This document shows, piece after piece, positions 10,836 through 19,914 of a stretch of DNA of 64,000 nt. Where the stretch lies: positions 5,447,001 through 5,511,000 of the forward strand of contig NZ_CP026730.1 of NCBI RefSeq assembly GCF_003369795.1, given 5' to 3'. The translations under genes were made by a program, and so were the position numbers. The notes below the pieces were generated by a model. That model worked only from the letters and a program-made list of their open reading frames with translations, had not been told where the DNA came from and did not search any database. The DNA comes from Streptomyces sp. CB09001 (GTDB taxonomy: Bacteria; Actinomycetota; Actinomycetes; Streptomycetales; Streptomycetaceae). Position 1 is the stretch's first letter; each line of letters starts with the position of its first letter.

Positions 10836-12163
10836 CAGCGGGCACCTCCGAGGGGCAGGGTGGCGAGCACGCCGGGCAGTTGTTCGCGGTCCAGACGCAC
10901 GAGACCGGTCCGCGCCTGGCGTGCGACGTTCTCCAGGCCCCGGCGTGCGTCGGCCAGCTCCGTGCTGCTGCGACCGGTGACCCGCACGTGCCCGGTGACC
11001 GCCACGTCCTGGTGACCGCTCGGCGCCAGGGTGAGGCTGAACGTGGTCGCCAGCGCGGGCACCGCCGTCAGCTGGGCCACCAACTGGGGCAACCCGACAC
11101 CCTGACCGCCCAACTGGGGCCAACGGCGTACCCAGTACGTGGTGTGCCGCCGGTTGTCGCAACGCCAGCTGCGGCTGGACTCCTCGGTGCGCCGCCGGGG
11201 TGCGTCACCCTGGCCCGACTGGACGGTCACCATCGGGTTGGCGCACATCGAGGTGGCGAGGGCGGACGACACCTCCTCCTCGGTCAGCAGGTTCACCCGG
11301 AAGCCGGCTCCCGTCAGCCGGCTGGACAGATGCTCGGCCGAGCGCACCAGGCACTTCTGCGCCCCCGGCAGCCCGCCGCCGCGCGCGGCCACCGCGTCGG
11401 GGCACAGTTCGGGATCGAGCTTCAACGCGATCCACATGATGCGGACGGCAGGGGCGGCGATCTCGGACTGCAGCTGCGCGTAGTTGGCCACCACGACCGA
11501 CTGACGCGGCAGATGGGGCGCGGGCGCGGTCTGTGTGTGCAGGACGATCTGCCCCGACGCCAGACGAATGCCGTCCACGTCGAGCGCGTCCCGGACCAGG
11601 GCCAGCGGGACCGGTCTGCGGCCGCGCTCGGCGCGCAGCGCCCCCGCGTCGGCCTCCACCTGAAGCACGGCGGTGAGGAACCCCCCGTCGCCCACCATCC
11701 CCACCGGCCGGCGGTCGTGTTCGTCCCGGTGGACGAAGCTGTACGTGCGCAGGCTCGGCTCGCACTCCACCGCCGGGGCCAGACCGGCGTCGATGCCCTG
11801 CGGCACCGGCACCTGCGGTGCGCCCCGGCGGCGGGCCCGCAGCGCGAGATGGCTGGCCAGCCACTCAGGCAGCCAGCGCCGACGCCGACGTACTACAGCC
11901 AGGAGCACCAGCACCGCGGCAACGGCGACCGACGGCACCGTCGCCACCGGCCCGAGGAGCCAGCCGCACACCGCCAACGCGGCGGCCAACTCCAGCAGCA
12001 CCAGCCGCTGCAGGGTGGAGGAGCCACCACGTGCCGGACGGGCTTGCAGGTGCGGGGTGACAGAGGACCGGACTGCCGACGCCGTGCGTCCGTTGTCCGG
12101 CGGCGCGTCGGTACGACGGGGCGCCGAATGCGTGCGTGACCGGGTCCGCGACGCGGAAGCCAT
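10835..12163 (-). CDS. eccE: Type VII secretion protein EccE
   Basis: A 442-aa membrane-anchored protein. After about 50 disordered residues come two adjacent hydrophobic helices (LVLLELAAALAVCGWLLG and VPSVAVAAVLVLLAVV), then a basic turn and a large soluble domain of about 330 residues. This is the EccE layout. In known ESX complexes EccE lies at the periphery of the membrane assembly. Translation could begin at ATG 12163 or at GTG 12166 directly before it; GGGGGA lies 7-10 nt upstream. It is divergent from eccB and coupled to the next gene. Assignment rests on topology, length and neighbours. Confidence 0.8.
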   Translation of the reverse strand: MASASRTRSRTHSAPRRTDAPPDNGRTASAVRSSVTPHLQARPARGGSSTLQRLVLLELAAALAVCGWLLGPVATVPSVAVAAVLVLLAVVRRRRRWLPEWLASHLALRARRRGAPQVPVPQGIDAGLAPAVECEPSLRTYSFVHRDEHDRRPVGMVGDGGFLTAVLQVEADAGALRAERGRRPVPLALVRDALDVDGIRLASGQIVLHTQTAPAPHLPRQSVVVANYAQLQSEIAAPAVRIMWIALKLDPELCPDAVAARGGGLPGAQKCLVRSAEHLSSRLTGAGFRVNLLTEEEVSSALATSMCANPMVTVQSGQGDAPRRRTEESSRSWRCDNRRHTTYWVRRWPQLGGQGVGLPQLVAQLTAVPALATTFSLTLAPSGHQDVAVTGHVRVTGRSSTELADARRGLENVARQARTGLVRLDREQLPGVLATLPLGGAR

Positions 12164-12166
12164 CAC

Positions 12167-12307
12167 TCCAAATCCCCCGAACTCTCACCGAAGACATTGT
12201 GCTCAGCACACGGCAGGCTCCGGAAGCCTACCGGTGCCCCGTGCACCGTCCGGCAACAGGCATAGTAGGGGCCGGGTCTGACTCGTACGGGGAGAGAACG
12301 AAGACAC
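12167..12307. promoter_or_regulatory. Divergent eccE / eccB intergenic region
   Basis: These 141 bp must hold the promoters for both arms of the secretion locus. On the minus strand TAGGCT (12228-12223) is a possible -10; on the plus strand a CATAGT-like sequence lies near 12261. Neither has a convincing -35 partner. The eccB ribosome site GGGGAGAG precedes its ATG. Confidence 0.35.
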
Positions 12308-13834
12308 ATGGCATCACGGCGCGATGAACTGAACGCCCACACCTTCGCGAAGCGCCGCACACTCGCGTCTTTCCTGCAGCCTTCGCCGTCCGGTTCGGAG
12401 GAAGGCGCCCCCAGGCCGCTGCGCGCGATCGTCCCCGGTGCGGTCGTCGGCATCGTGGTGCTCGCCGTGTTCGGTGCGATCGGTCTGTTCAGCCCGACCG
12501 CACCGAAGGGGTGGGACGAGGCCGGCGGGCACGTGATCGTGGCCAGCGACTCCACGACGCGGTACGTCGTCCTGAAGACCGACGGGAAGAAGCAGCTGCA
12601 TCCGGTCCTCAACATGGCCTCCGCCAAGCTCCTCCTCGACCCCGACAAGGACAGCGTCATCACGGTGGACGAGGGCGTCCTCGACAGCGGCGCCCCACCG
12701 CACGGCGCCACCATCGGCATTCCCTACGCCCCCGACCGCCTGCCCGGTCCCGACGACGCCGAGCAGGCCAAGCGCTGGGCCGTCTGCGAACGGCCCGGCC
12801 CGGGCGGCCGGGCCATCCAGAAGGCGGCGTTCGTCTTCGCGGAGAAGGACTGGTCCAGGACGGAGGGCAAGAACAGACTCTCCGGTGGCGACCTGATGTA
12901 CGTCGTCGGACCGGACGGCACATCCCAGTACGTCGTCGACTCGCACGGCTCCGCCTACGCGCTGGCCGATCCGGCCGACAAGGAACTCCTGAAAGCCCTG
13001 GACACCCAGGGCCGGGCCCCGCAGCGCGTCTCCCAGGATTGGCTGGACACGCTCCACAAGGGCGACCCGATCGAGATCCCGGAGATCAAGGGCACGCCCG
13101 GCGCGGACGCCGGCGCCTCAGACATGCTCGGGCAGTACGACAAGGTGGGCATGGTCATCAAGGCGTACGACGGGCGGCGCATGCAGTACTACGTCGTGCA
13201 GAGCGGCGCCGTGGCCCGCGTCTCGGAGTTCACGGCCACGTTGCTGCTCAACAGCGGCGCCCTCGTCGAAGTCGGACAGGCCGGCGAGGCGCGGCAGGTC
13301 AGCCCCGGCGCGGTCGTCGACAGCGTCGAGTTCGCGGATCAACGGAACTGGCCGTCGTACCGCCCGAAGACGGTCAACGACGGCACCTCGGCGACCTCCG
13401 GCCGCAACACCGTCTGCAGCGTCCTGCGCTCGGTTGACGCGAAGAACGGTGACACCACCCTGTCCACCTGGGCGAGCACCGGCTTCCCCGCCCAACTGCC
13501 CACCGGCTCCTCCAGCGCGTACGTGACTCCGGGCTCCGGACAGCTCTACCGTCAGTTCCAGGGCAGCGAGACGAAGGCGGGCGGGGTCTTCCTCGTCACC
13601 GACACCGGACTGCGCTACGCCCTGCAGTCCAACAGCGACAGTGCCACCGACGACAAGGGCATCGGTACGTCCGACAAGAAGCGTGAGCAGGAACTGAGCG
13701 AGTCCCGCATCGCCCAGACGAGGCTCGGCTACGAGAACGTGGAACCATCACCCGTTCCGGCGAAGTGGTCGACGTTCCTGCCCACCGGCCCACGCCTGTC
13801 CGAGGCAGCCGCACGCCAGCCGCAGGGCTCGTGA
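12308..13834 (+). CDS. eccB: Type VII secretion protein EccB
   Basis: A 508-aa single-pass membrane protein. The EccB signature at the N-terminus, ASRRDELNAHTFAKRR, is followed by one transmembrane helix (IVPGAVVGIVVLAVFGAIGLF, about residues 40-60). A large extracytoplasmic domain follows with the family repeat pattern (RYVVLKTDGKKQLHPVLN, GDLMYVVGPDGTSQYVV, MQYYVVQSGAVARVS) and paired cysteines (WAVCERP, NTVCSV). EccB is a core component of the ESX membrane complex and extends to the outside. Its stop overlaps a GTG in frame with the mycosin gene (GTGA at 13831), suggesting an operon. Confidence 0.95.
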   Translation: MASRRDELNAHTFAKRRTLASFLQPSPSGSEEGAPRPLRAIVPGAVVGIVVLAVFGAIGLFSPTAPKGWDEAGGHVIVASDSTTRYVVLKTDGKKQLHPVLNMASAKLLLDPDKDSVITVDEGVLDSGAPPHGATIGIPYAPDRLPGPDDAEQAKRWAVCERPGPGGRAIQKAAFVFAEKDWSRTEGKNRLSGGDLMYVVGPDGTSQYVVDSHGSAYALADPADKELLKALDTQGRAPQRVSQDWLDTLHKGDPIEIPEIKGTPGADAGASDMLGQYDKVGMVIKAYDGRRMQYYVVQSGAVARVSEFTATLLLNSGALVEVGQAGEARQVSPGAVVDSVEFADQRNWPSYRPKTVNDGTSATSGRNTVCSVLRSVDAKNGDTTLSTWASTGFPAQLPTGSSSAYVTPGSGQLYRQFQGSETKAGGVFLVTDTGLRYALQSNSDSATDDKGIGTSDKKREQELSESRIAQTRLGYENVEPSPVPAKWSTFLPTGPRLSEAAARQPQGS

Positions 13835-13863
13835 CACCCGTGTCTGCCCGGAAGACCGAAACC

Positions 13864-15126
13864 ATGCAGAAGCAGAAGCCCGCGTGCGGTGTTGGCCGGG
13901 TCCGCACGCTGACGACGGCTGTGCTCACCGCTACCTTGCTGGCCGCACCGACCGTACTCACGTTCCTCCCCGCCGCCCCCGCGGCGCGAGCGGCCGACGG
14001 CGGGCAGTGCACCTTCCCCTCCGAGAACTACGAGGGCAGGCCATGGGCCCTCCAACGCGTCAACCTGGACGAGCTGTGGGCCCAAACGAAGGGCAAGGGC
14101 GTCCAGGTCGCCGTGATCGACACGGGCGTCGACGTGAAACATCCCCAACTCACCGACGCAGTCGACGCGTCCAAGGGCAGGAACTACCTCCCCGAGAAGA
14201 ACGACAAGGGCGAGAAGATCGACCGGGGCAACGCCCACGGCACCACCGACACCGTCGGCCACGGCACCCGCGTGGCCGGCATCATCGCGGCCCGCCCCGC
14301 CAAGGGCACCGGGTTCGTCGGCCTGGCCCCAGCGGCCACGATCATCCCCATCAAGCAGAACGACGCGGAGGGCAACGGCACGGCCGACACCCTCGCGACG
14401 TCGATCCGGCACGCCGTGGACGCGGGCGCCGACGTCATCAACATCTCCCAGGACACGGCCAAGGCGGTCAAACCCGCCTCGACCCTGGAGTCGGCCGTCG
14501 ACTACGCCCTGGACAAGGAGGTCGTGATCGTCGCATCGGCGGGCAACGACGGCCTGGGCGGCAAGGACAAGACGACATACCCGGCCTCCTACGAAGGCGT
14601 CCTCGCCGTCGCCTCCTCCGACCGCAACAACGAACGCGCGTCCTTCTCCCAGGCCGGCGAGTTCGTGGGCGTGGCGGCCCCCGGCGTCGACATGATCTCC
14701 ACCGTCCCCGGGGGCGGCCACTGCTCCGACAACGGCACCAGCTTCTCCGCGCCCTACGTGGCCGCGGTGGCGGCGTTGTTGAAGTCGGCGTACCCCAAAT
14801 GGACGGCCGAGCAGATCGTCGCCCAGATCGAGCAGACGGCCGAACGCTCCATCCCCGGTCACGACCGCCTCGTCGGCTGGGGCGTGATCGACCCGGTCAA
14901 GGCCCTGACGGACGTGGACCCGGCCCACCCGGTGGAATCCCCCGCAGCCGAAAAGCCGGACGTCCAAGCCAAGGCCCCCGAGGTCCCTCCCCTCCACCTC
15001 GGCGAAACCGCCGCCGAACGCAACACCCGCCTGGGCACCTACGTGGCCGTCGGCGCCCTGGTCCTGGCAGCGGGCCTCGGCGGGACAGCGGTGGCGGTAC
15101 GGGACTCACGGCGGCGAAATGGCTGA
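13864..15126 (+). CDS. mycP: Mycosin, type VII secretion-associated subtilisin-like serine protease
   Basis: A 420-aa membrane-anchored S8 protease. A signal peptide (core VLTATLLAAPTVLTFLPAAPA, cleavage after ARA) is followed by the subtilase domain with catalytic D86 (VAVIDTGVD), H133 (GHGTRVAG) and S293 (NGTSFSAP). A Pro/Glu-rich linker, a C-terminal helix (YVAVGALVLAAGLGGTAVAV) and RDSRRR complete the mycosin plan. Mycosins stabilise the ESX membrane complex and can cleave substrates. ATG 13864 gives a normal-length signal peptide and has GGAAG upstream. GTG 13831, overlapping the eccB stop, is the alternative and would add 11 residues. Confidence 0.93.
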   Translation: MQKQKPACGVGRVRTLTTAVLTATLLAAPTVLTFLPAAPAARAADGGQCTFPSENYEGRPWALQRVNLDELWAQTKGKGVQVAVIDTGVDVKHPQLTDAVDASKGRNYLPEKNDKGEKIDRGNAHGTTDTVGHGTRVAGIIAARPAKGTGFVGLAPAATIIPIKQNDAEGNGTADTLATSIRHAVDAGADVINISQDTAKAVKPASTLESAVDYALDKEVVIVASAGNDGLGGKDKTTYPASYEGVLAVASSDRNNERASFSQAGEFVGVAAPGVDMISTVPGGGHCSDNGTSFSAPYVAAVAALLKSAYPKWTAEQIVAQIEQTAERSIPGHDRLVGWGVIDPVKALTDVDPAHPVESPAAEKPDVQAKAPEVPPLHLGETAAERNTRLGTYVAVGALVLAAGLGGTAVAVRDSRRRNG

Positions 15127-15245
15127 CGGCGCTGACAGAGGTACGAGGCAGGGCTCGGGCAAAGCCGTCAGGCGCTGAGCCGAGCGTGACAGCGCAGGGC
15201 GGCCAGACACGTTCCTGGGTCCACGCCGTGAGGCGTCGCCGGTGG

Positions 15246-15941
15246 CTACGCGGGCTCCGGCACAGGATTCGCGGGGAGCCCGCCGTTGTCCGTACAGCCC
15301 AGTTCCTTGGCCATGGCCAGCGAGAAGGAGTGGGCCACGGTCGCGTAGGCGTCCTTCAACGCCTCCACGTTGCCCTCGGGCTCCGTCGGCATGCCCCAGC
15401 GCTCCACGCCGACTTCAAGGTGGCCCACTTCTGACGTGCCGGCCACCTTGTCGCTCTTGCACCCGAACTGGACGTATGCCTTGTCCGCTGCCGCAAGGGT
15501 CTGCTCCCCCATCTTCAGCATGGTGAACTTGGAGGCGGGAGAGCCTGTCGCGTCGGGGTCCACATGCCTCCAGGTGACCCTGAGGTCGAAATCCGGCGTG
15601 CCGAGGGGCGTGTAGATACGGCAGACGTCGCCACGCCGACTGCCCGGCGCGTTGTACATGGTGGCGAGGACCGTCGCCGCCTGCTCGACGCTGTACTCCT
15701 CCCCCGAGGCTTCGAACCGTGAAGACCCCGTGATCATCTTCAGTGCTTTGGCCGCGTCGGGGGAGACGGCGTTACCACCGCAGAGTTGCGTCCCCGCAAC
15801 GACCTTGTAGTCGTCCGGAACGCCGCCCTTGTCCTTCTCCCCACCACAACCCGTGGCTCCGAGAACCAACGAGCCGGCCACGGCTGCAGAGAGGAGTCCC
15901 CCGCGTACCGGCCTACGATTGACCACGGACCACATCTTCAT
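15246..15941 (-). CDS. Putative lipoprotein in the type VII secretion cargo region
   Basis: A 231-aa exported protein. The N-terminus has a basic segment, a hydrophobic core (GLLSAAVAGSLVLGATG) and a cysteine (GATGCGG) that fits a weak lipobox, then a charged linker. The mature part has four further cysteines (QLCGG, DVCRIY, FGCKSD, LGCTDN) that could form two disulfides. ATG 15941 has AGGAGA close upstream. It lies in the same direction as, and downstream of, the large WXG-type gene and a second exported small protein. I do not recognise the family. A surface accessory or protective (immunity-like) role is only an inference from position. Confidence 0.8.
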   Translation of the reverse strand: MKMWSVVNRRPVRGGLLSAAVAGSLVLGATGCGGEKDKGGVPDDYKVVAGTQLCGGNAVSPDAAKALKMITGSSRFEASGEEYSVEQAATVLATMYNAPGSRRGDVCRIYTPLGTPDFDLRVTWRHVDPDATGSPASKFTMLKMGEQTLAAADKAYVQFGCKSDKVAGTSEVGHLEVGVERWGMPTEPEGNVEALKDAYATVAHSFSLAMAKELGCTDNGGLPANPVPEPA

Positions 15942-16103
15942 GTCTCCTCGGCCGTTCCCCGGCCTCAGCCGGTGTCCGGGTCGTTGCCCTGTTGGTTCTC
16001 CCGGTCGTTCCCGACCTCGCGGCAGGTGCGGTGGGGTGAGGAAAGTGGCGATGCATGCGATCCAGGTGGTTGTGGGCCCTCGCTGTGTAAACGCGGTGAG
16101 CTG

Positions 16104-16730
16104 TCACGCACTCAGTTCGGAGGGTGCGTTGCATTTCCCCTTGTCTTGTGCGTACTCGGCGGCGCCCCTCGCCAACTCGATCAACGATTTACGCCTGTCT
16201 GTGGCGCTTGCATTTTTTGCATTCTTGAGATGCACCACAACACTAATGTTGTATTGGCCGCCAGGGATATTGCCAGGTGATACGCACGGCATGAAGATGG
16301 CGGCTACCGATGGTGAGGCGGCACTCTTCACTTCTCCCAAGAAGGGCGACAGATGCTGCTGGCCCGCCGATTCAGCCACCTCGCTCTCCACCCAGTCCTT
16401 CAATGGTTCGTCGCGCATCATCTCGGCTGTGACGGACATGAGCTGATTGCCGTCCCCGGAGACGAAGCAGTCGGAGCGGTAGCTGTCATCACCGTCCGTA
16501 CGAAGCTGGACCTCGTCGTCGAACGCGTAAGAAGAGGCTTCTGGCAGCACGGAGGTGAGCGCTGTTTTGGCTTTGGACACCGACCCGAGTGACTGACACA
16601 CCGCGCTCGCGTTGATTTCTCCATGTTCCTCGGAGAACGGAGGGATCTTGAACAGATAGGCGGCGCAGCCCAGAGCTGCGAGCGCGATGGCAGCAACCGC
16701 GGTTACATATCCATTCCGTGCGAGCTTCAC
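16104..16730 (-). CDS. Hypothetical exported or membrane-anchored protein
   Basis: A 208-aa protein beginning with a short basic stretch and a hydrophobic helix (GYVTAVAAIALAALGCAAYLF), then an extracytoplasmic domain containing cysteines (VCQSLG, SDCFVSG, MPCVSP, GKCNAP). The LGCAA sequence could act as a lipobox, or the helix could stay as an anchor. The ATG at 16730 lies 3 nt after the stop of the 771-aa gene, so the two are co-transcribed. Base composition here is visibly less GC-rich than in flanking genes, which hints at an acquired or fast-evolving segment. Function unknown; its tight linkage to the putative substrate suggests a dedicated partner. Confidence 0.8.
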   Translation of the reverse strand: MKLARNGYVTAVAAIALAALGCAAYLFKIPPFSEEHGEINASAVCQSLGSVSKAKTALTSVLPEASSYAFDDEVQLRTDGDDSYRSDCFVSGDGNQLMSVTAEMMRDEPLKDWVESEVAESAGQQHLSPFLGEVKSAASPSVAAIFMPCVSPGNIPGGQYNISVVVHLKNAKNASATDRRKSLIELARGAAEYAQDKGKCNAPSELSA

Positions 16731-16733
16731 GAT

Positions 16734-19049
16734 TCAGTCTTCCTTTTCTAGCTGTCGCGGAATGCCTTCACCGTCGAGGGCGTCATGTACATTCTTTCCA
16801 GCATTATTGAATCCCTGCTCGGCCGCCGTGACGGCGGCCGAGATAATCAACGGAGAGGGATTACCGGCGTTTTCTCCCGCTTTTTTGGCGGCGGTCTCCA
16901 TGAGGGTATAAGTGGAATCTTTGGTGCCTTCCAGATCCTGTCCATTGCGGTAGATGACCTCGCCAGAACTGTCCTTCATGGCGCCTTCGGTAATCGCTCC
17001 GATGATCTCGTCCGCCGCAGTGCCGGCCACTCCGCCGACAACTACACCTCCTGGCCCGACGAGTGGAGCCGTACCGAGGCCGACACCGATTCCGACAGCG
17101 GTGCCTCCCCAGGTTCCGACCTTCTCGATGACGGCGTTGTAGTCGGCGTCCTTCTTGCCGCCCTCAATCTCGCCCTCGTAGGCTCGTCCAGCACCGATGG
17201 TGCCCTCGATCTCGCCGCCCACACGGGCGACGTCCTCAATGGTCTTCTTCAGGTTTTCGTCCTGTGAGAAGTTCGGATCGTTCAGGTACATCTCGGGATG
17301 CTGGAAGTGGTACTGCATCAGGCTTGTCGTATAGCTGTGCTGGCCAAGGTTGACCGCCGTATAACCCTCAGGATTGCGGCCCACAGAATACAGAAATCGG
17401 GTGGTGTCGGTCTCGCTGAGCTGTGCTGCCGAACCTGCGACAGGGAATAGTTTGTCCTCATCCTGAGTGCCGGGGTGCAAAGCGCGATGAATGTCCGGCA
17501 TGTATTCGGCTGCAATCTGACCCATACTGTCGGACATGTAACTGTTCTTCGTAAGTCGGGAGGGGTCGTCAGCGATGGAAGAGACGGCACTCTGCATAAG
17601 CTTGGCCTGGCCATCGTTGTGTGCCGGCGTATCTGCCGTCGGCAGCTCGCCTGCCGGATGGCCTGTGGTCGCCGCCTCCAGCGCCAGTGCCAGATTGTTC
17701 TGTCCGGTATGCAGGTCGTCGCCCTTGAGGTTCGACTCCTGCGGCCAGTCCCGTTCTTCGAACAGATACTGGAAGTTGGACAAGGAGACCTTGCCCTTCT
17801 TTCCGTCGTCGTCGGTGTCGCGCTCGAAGGGGTTGTCCGGGTCGTCCTTGGACACGTACTGCTGGTTGAAGAAGTCCGTTGCCGCGGCAGGGCTGTTGGA
17901 CAGTCCCTTCAGGTAACCGGTCAGCGGGTCGGTACCACTGTCCTCCCCGATCCGGTTGAGCCACGAACTGGCGCCACTTACACCCCACATGGGGTTTCGG
18001 TGCTCCCCATTCCCCGTGAGCTTCCGCTCGGTCTCCATGAGCTTGGTCCCGTAATCCCTCAGGAACCCGTCGTCGTAGTCGCCGGTCCGCATCAGGTTGC
18101 TCATGACCTGGAAGCCCATCGGGCCACCACCACGCTCGCCGTACAGCGGCTTGTCACCGATGTCGATCATCGTGTGCTTCCAGGTGCCCATCGCCGTCGA
18201 ATCGCTCTGCGTCGCGGTGGCCAGCGTCATGCCAAGACTTCGCTGCAAGTCGTCGAACTTCTCGAGGCGCTCACGCCCCAAGTCCCAGTTCCCCCGCTGC
18301 GGATCGCTGATCCCGGTCCAGAACTCCAGGGTCCCCTTGGGGCCGAGCGCGGTGGCGAATCGTTCGGCGAACAGGTCGTCGCCGGCATACTTCTTGAGCC
18401 CCGCGTTGAGCTTGTCGAAGTCCTTGACGCTCAGGTCGTCAGGGTTCTTCTTCGCCAGCGCCGCCAGTTCTTCGGCCTTCTTGACGGCCTCGGCGGCGGA
18501 GTCCCGGTCGGTGTAGTTGGCGTCGGAGAAGCCCAGCGAACTCTGGTCGGCGATGGCCTGGAGGACGGTCTTGGCCGATTCGTCGCTCTCGGTGGCCTTG
18601 TTGAGGATGCCCTGGATCCGGTCCCGCAGCGCAGTGATGTCGGCCTTGTTGTCCTGGTCCATCTTGCTGCGCGCCTCGGGCGGTGCGTTCGTGGTGACAG
18701 TGAAACCACCCTCGAAGCCGATGACCGTGAGGTTCTTCTTGCGACCTCCCTCAAGGGCATCGAGAAGCTGCTGATGATAGTCCTTCAGCTCGCCCACGGT
18801 GTCATTGAGGATCTTGTAGATGGTCTTCGCCTGGGTATGGGCGTCGGCGAACTCGCCCGCCGTCTTCCCGATGAACTCCTTGGACACCTTGGCATTCACG
18901 CCGGCCCAATCGGCCTTGTTGGCGCCCTGATGCAGGTTGTCCTCTGCATCCTTCTTCATCTCGGCGAGACTGCCCACCAGGGTCGACCAGTCCGTGAGGG
19001 CATCGTCGACCAGCTTGAAGTTGGCATCGCGCAGCGCTTCGAGTTCCAT
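16734..19049 (-). CDS. Large WXG100/ESX-type putative type VII secretion substrate
   Basis: A 771-aa protein with no signal peptide. Residues 1-110 are helical and resemble an ESX helical hairpin (DANFKLVDDALTDWSTLV, HTQAKTIYKILNDTVGELKDYHQQLL). The middle about 500 residues are soluble, with conserved-looking blocks such as GNWDLGRERLEKFDDLQ and LFEERDWPQESN. Residues about 645-675 are very Gly/Val-rich (GGTAVGIGVGLGTAPLVGPG) and look like a glycine-zipper or membrane-inserting segment, followed by an 80-residue tail. It resembles large uncharacterised Streptomyces proteins encoded beside WXG partners. The 173-aa gene precedes it and two exported small proteins follow. Secretion through this locus is inferred. 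Confidence 0.85.
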   Translation of the reverse strand: MELEALRDANFKLVDDALTDWSTLVGSLAEMKKDAEDNLHQGANKADWAGVNAKVSKEFIGKTAGEFADAHTQAKTIYKILNDTVGELKDYHQQLLDALEGGRKKNLTVIGFEGGFTVTTNAPPEARSKMDQDNKADITALRDRIQGILNKATESDESAKTVLQAIADQSSLGFSDANYTDRDSAAEAVKKAEELAALAKKNPDDLSVKDFDKLNAGLKKYAGDDLFAERFATALGPKGTLEFWTGISDPQRGNWDLGRERLEKFDDLQRSLGMTLATATQSDSTAMGTWKHTMIDIGDKPLYGERGGGPMGFQVMSNLMRTGDYDDGFLRDYGTKLMETERKLTGNGEHRNPMWGVSGASSWLNRIGEDSGTDPLTGYLKGLSNSPAAATDFFNQQYVSKDDPDNPFERDTDDDGKKGKVSLSNFQYLFEERDWPQESNLKGDDLHTGQNNLALALEAATTGHPAGELPTADTPAHNDGQAKLMQSAVSSIADDPSRLTKNSYMSDSMGQIAAEYMPDIHRALHPGTQDEDKLFPVAGSAAQLSETDTTRFLYSVGRNPEGYTAVNLGQHSYTTSLMQYHFQHPEMYLNDPNFSQDENLKKTIEDVARVGGEIEGTIGAGRAYEGEIEGGKKDADYNAVIEKVGTWGGTAVGIGVGLGTAPLVGPGGVVVGGVAGTAADEIIGAITEGAMKDSSGEVIYRNGQDLEGTKDSTYTLMETAAKKAGENAGNPSPLIISAAVTAAEQGFNNAGKNVHDALDGEGIPRQLEKED

Positions 19050-19125
19050 GGAGCTATTCGTTCCTCGTGAGTCGGGGGAAGGGAGAGAGCCGGGATCGCC
19101 CGCCCATCAGCGGGGCGCGGGCGCG

Positions 19126-19647
19126 TCAGTCCTTCTCCTTCTCCTTCTCCTTGCTCTGCTCGCCGTAGATGTCGTTGTGCTTTCCAGGCGGCCCGACCCG
19201 TTCGTCGAAACCTGCGTCCAGCGTCGCGATGCTGCTCATCTGACGCAGGATGTACCCCTCGTCACCGTCATGGGTCTTCTTGGAGACCTGCATGTGGTTG
19301 GAGATCTGGGCGCAGGCGTCCATCAAGGACTTCAGCTGCTCGTCCCAACGGGTCGACACATGCTTGAGCCCGGCGCCCAGTGCGAAGCCCTGCTTCGACA
19401 GATCGCCTGCGGCGCTGTCGCTGCTGACGACGTGGACACGGGCCTTGTCCCACAGCTGGTTGTACAGAGTGTGGGCGTCCTTGCCGACCTTGGTGAGGGC
19501 GTCGTTCTTGACCTTCAGGTCCCCGTACCGGCTCGGCGGTTTGATGGGGCCGCCTCCGTCCAGCTGATTCAACTGCATGTGCGCGGAGCCGCCCTGCTGC
19601 CGCTCCAACGCGTCGGCCTTGAGCTGCTCCCACTCGTCCCATGCCAT
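19126..19647 (-). CDS. Helical WXG-type partner protein of the 771-aa substrate
   Basis: A 173-aa, mostly helical protein without signal peptide. It begins MAWDEWEQLKADALERQ, has a Gly/Pro linker, then long helices (DLKVKNDALTKVGKDAHTLY and DEQLKSLMDACAQISNHM), and ends in a charged KEKEKEKD tail. It is the first gene of a minus-strand operon of four, 76 bp upstream of the 771-aa protein. The order of a small helical protein before a large one is typical of type VII substrate pairs. GGAAGG lies 9 nt before the ATG. Heterodimer formation is inference. Confidence 0.8.
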   Translation of the reverse strand: MAWDEWEQLKADALERQQGGSAHMQLNQLDGGGPIKPPSRYGDLKVKNDALTKVGKDAHTLYNQLWDKARVHVVSSDSAAGDLSKQGFALGAGLKHVSTRWDEQLKSLMDACAQISNHMQVSKKTHDGDEGYILRQMSSIATLDAGFDERVGPPGKHNDIYGEQSKEKEKEKD

Positions 19648-19914
19648 GGACGGCTACCTTCCCCGTGTGCAGGACCGCCGACGCCATCGCGGACCGGAGG
19701 GCGCCGTACGATGACCGGACTCTGCCATAACCTAGCAACGGCTGGACTGGGTGACGTAGGTCCTCGGCCAGCCACAGACGTACGCGTCTTCGCAGGCGGA
19801 AGGGTGAGAGTCTCCGGCCCACGCCGTCTGCGACGGTGACGCTCGGAGGGGGAAGGTCTTGGCGGTGGGTCAACACGGTGCACGGCAACCACGTCGGACA
19901 AGGGCGGGACGGAG
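19648..19914. promoter_or_regulatory. Divergent intergenic region of the cargo cassette
   Basis: This region separates the minus-strand cargo operon from a plus-strand membrane protein gene. The only element I can point to is TAGGTT on the minus strand (19735-19730), a possible -10 without a clear -35. No strong hairpin is seen. Confidence 0.3.
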
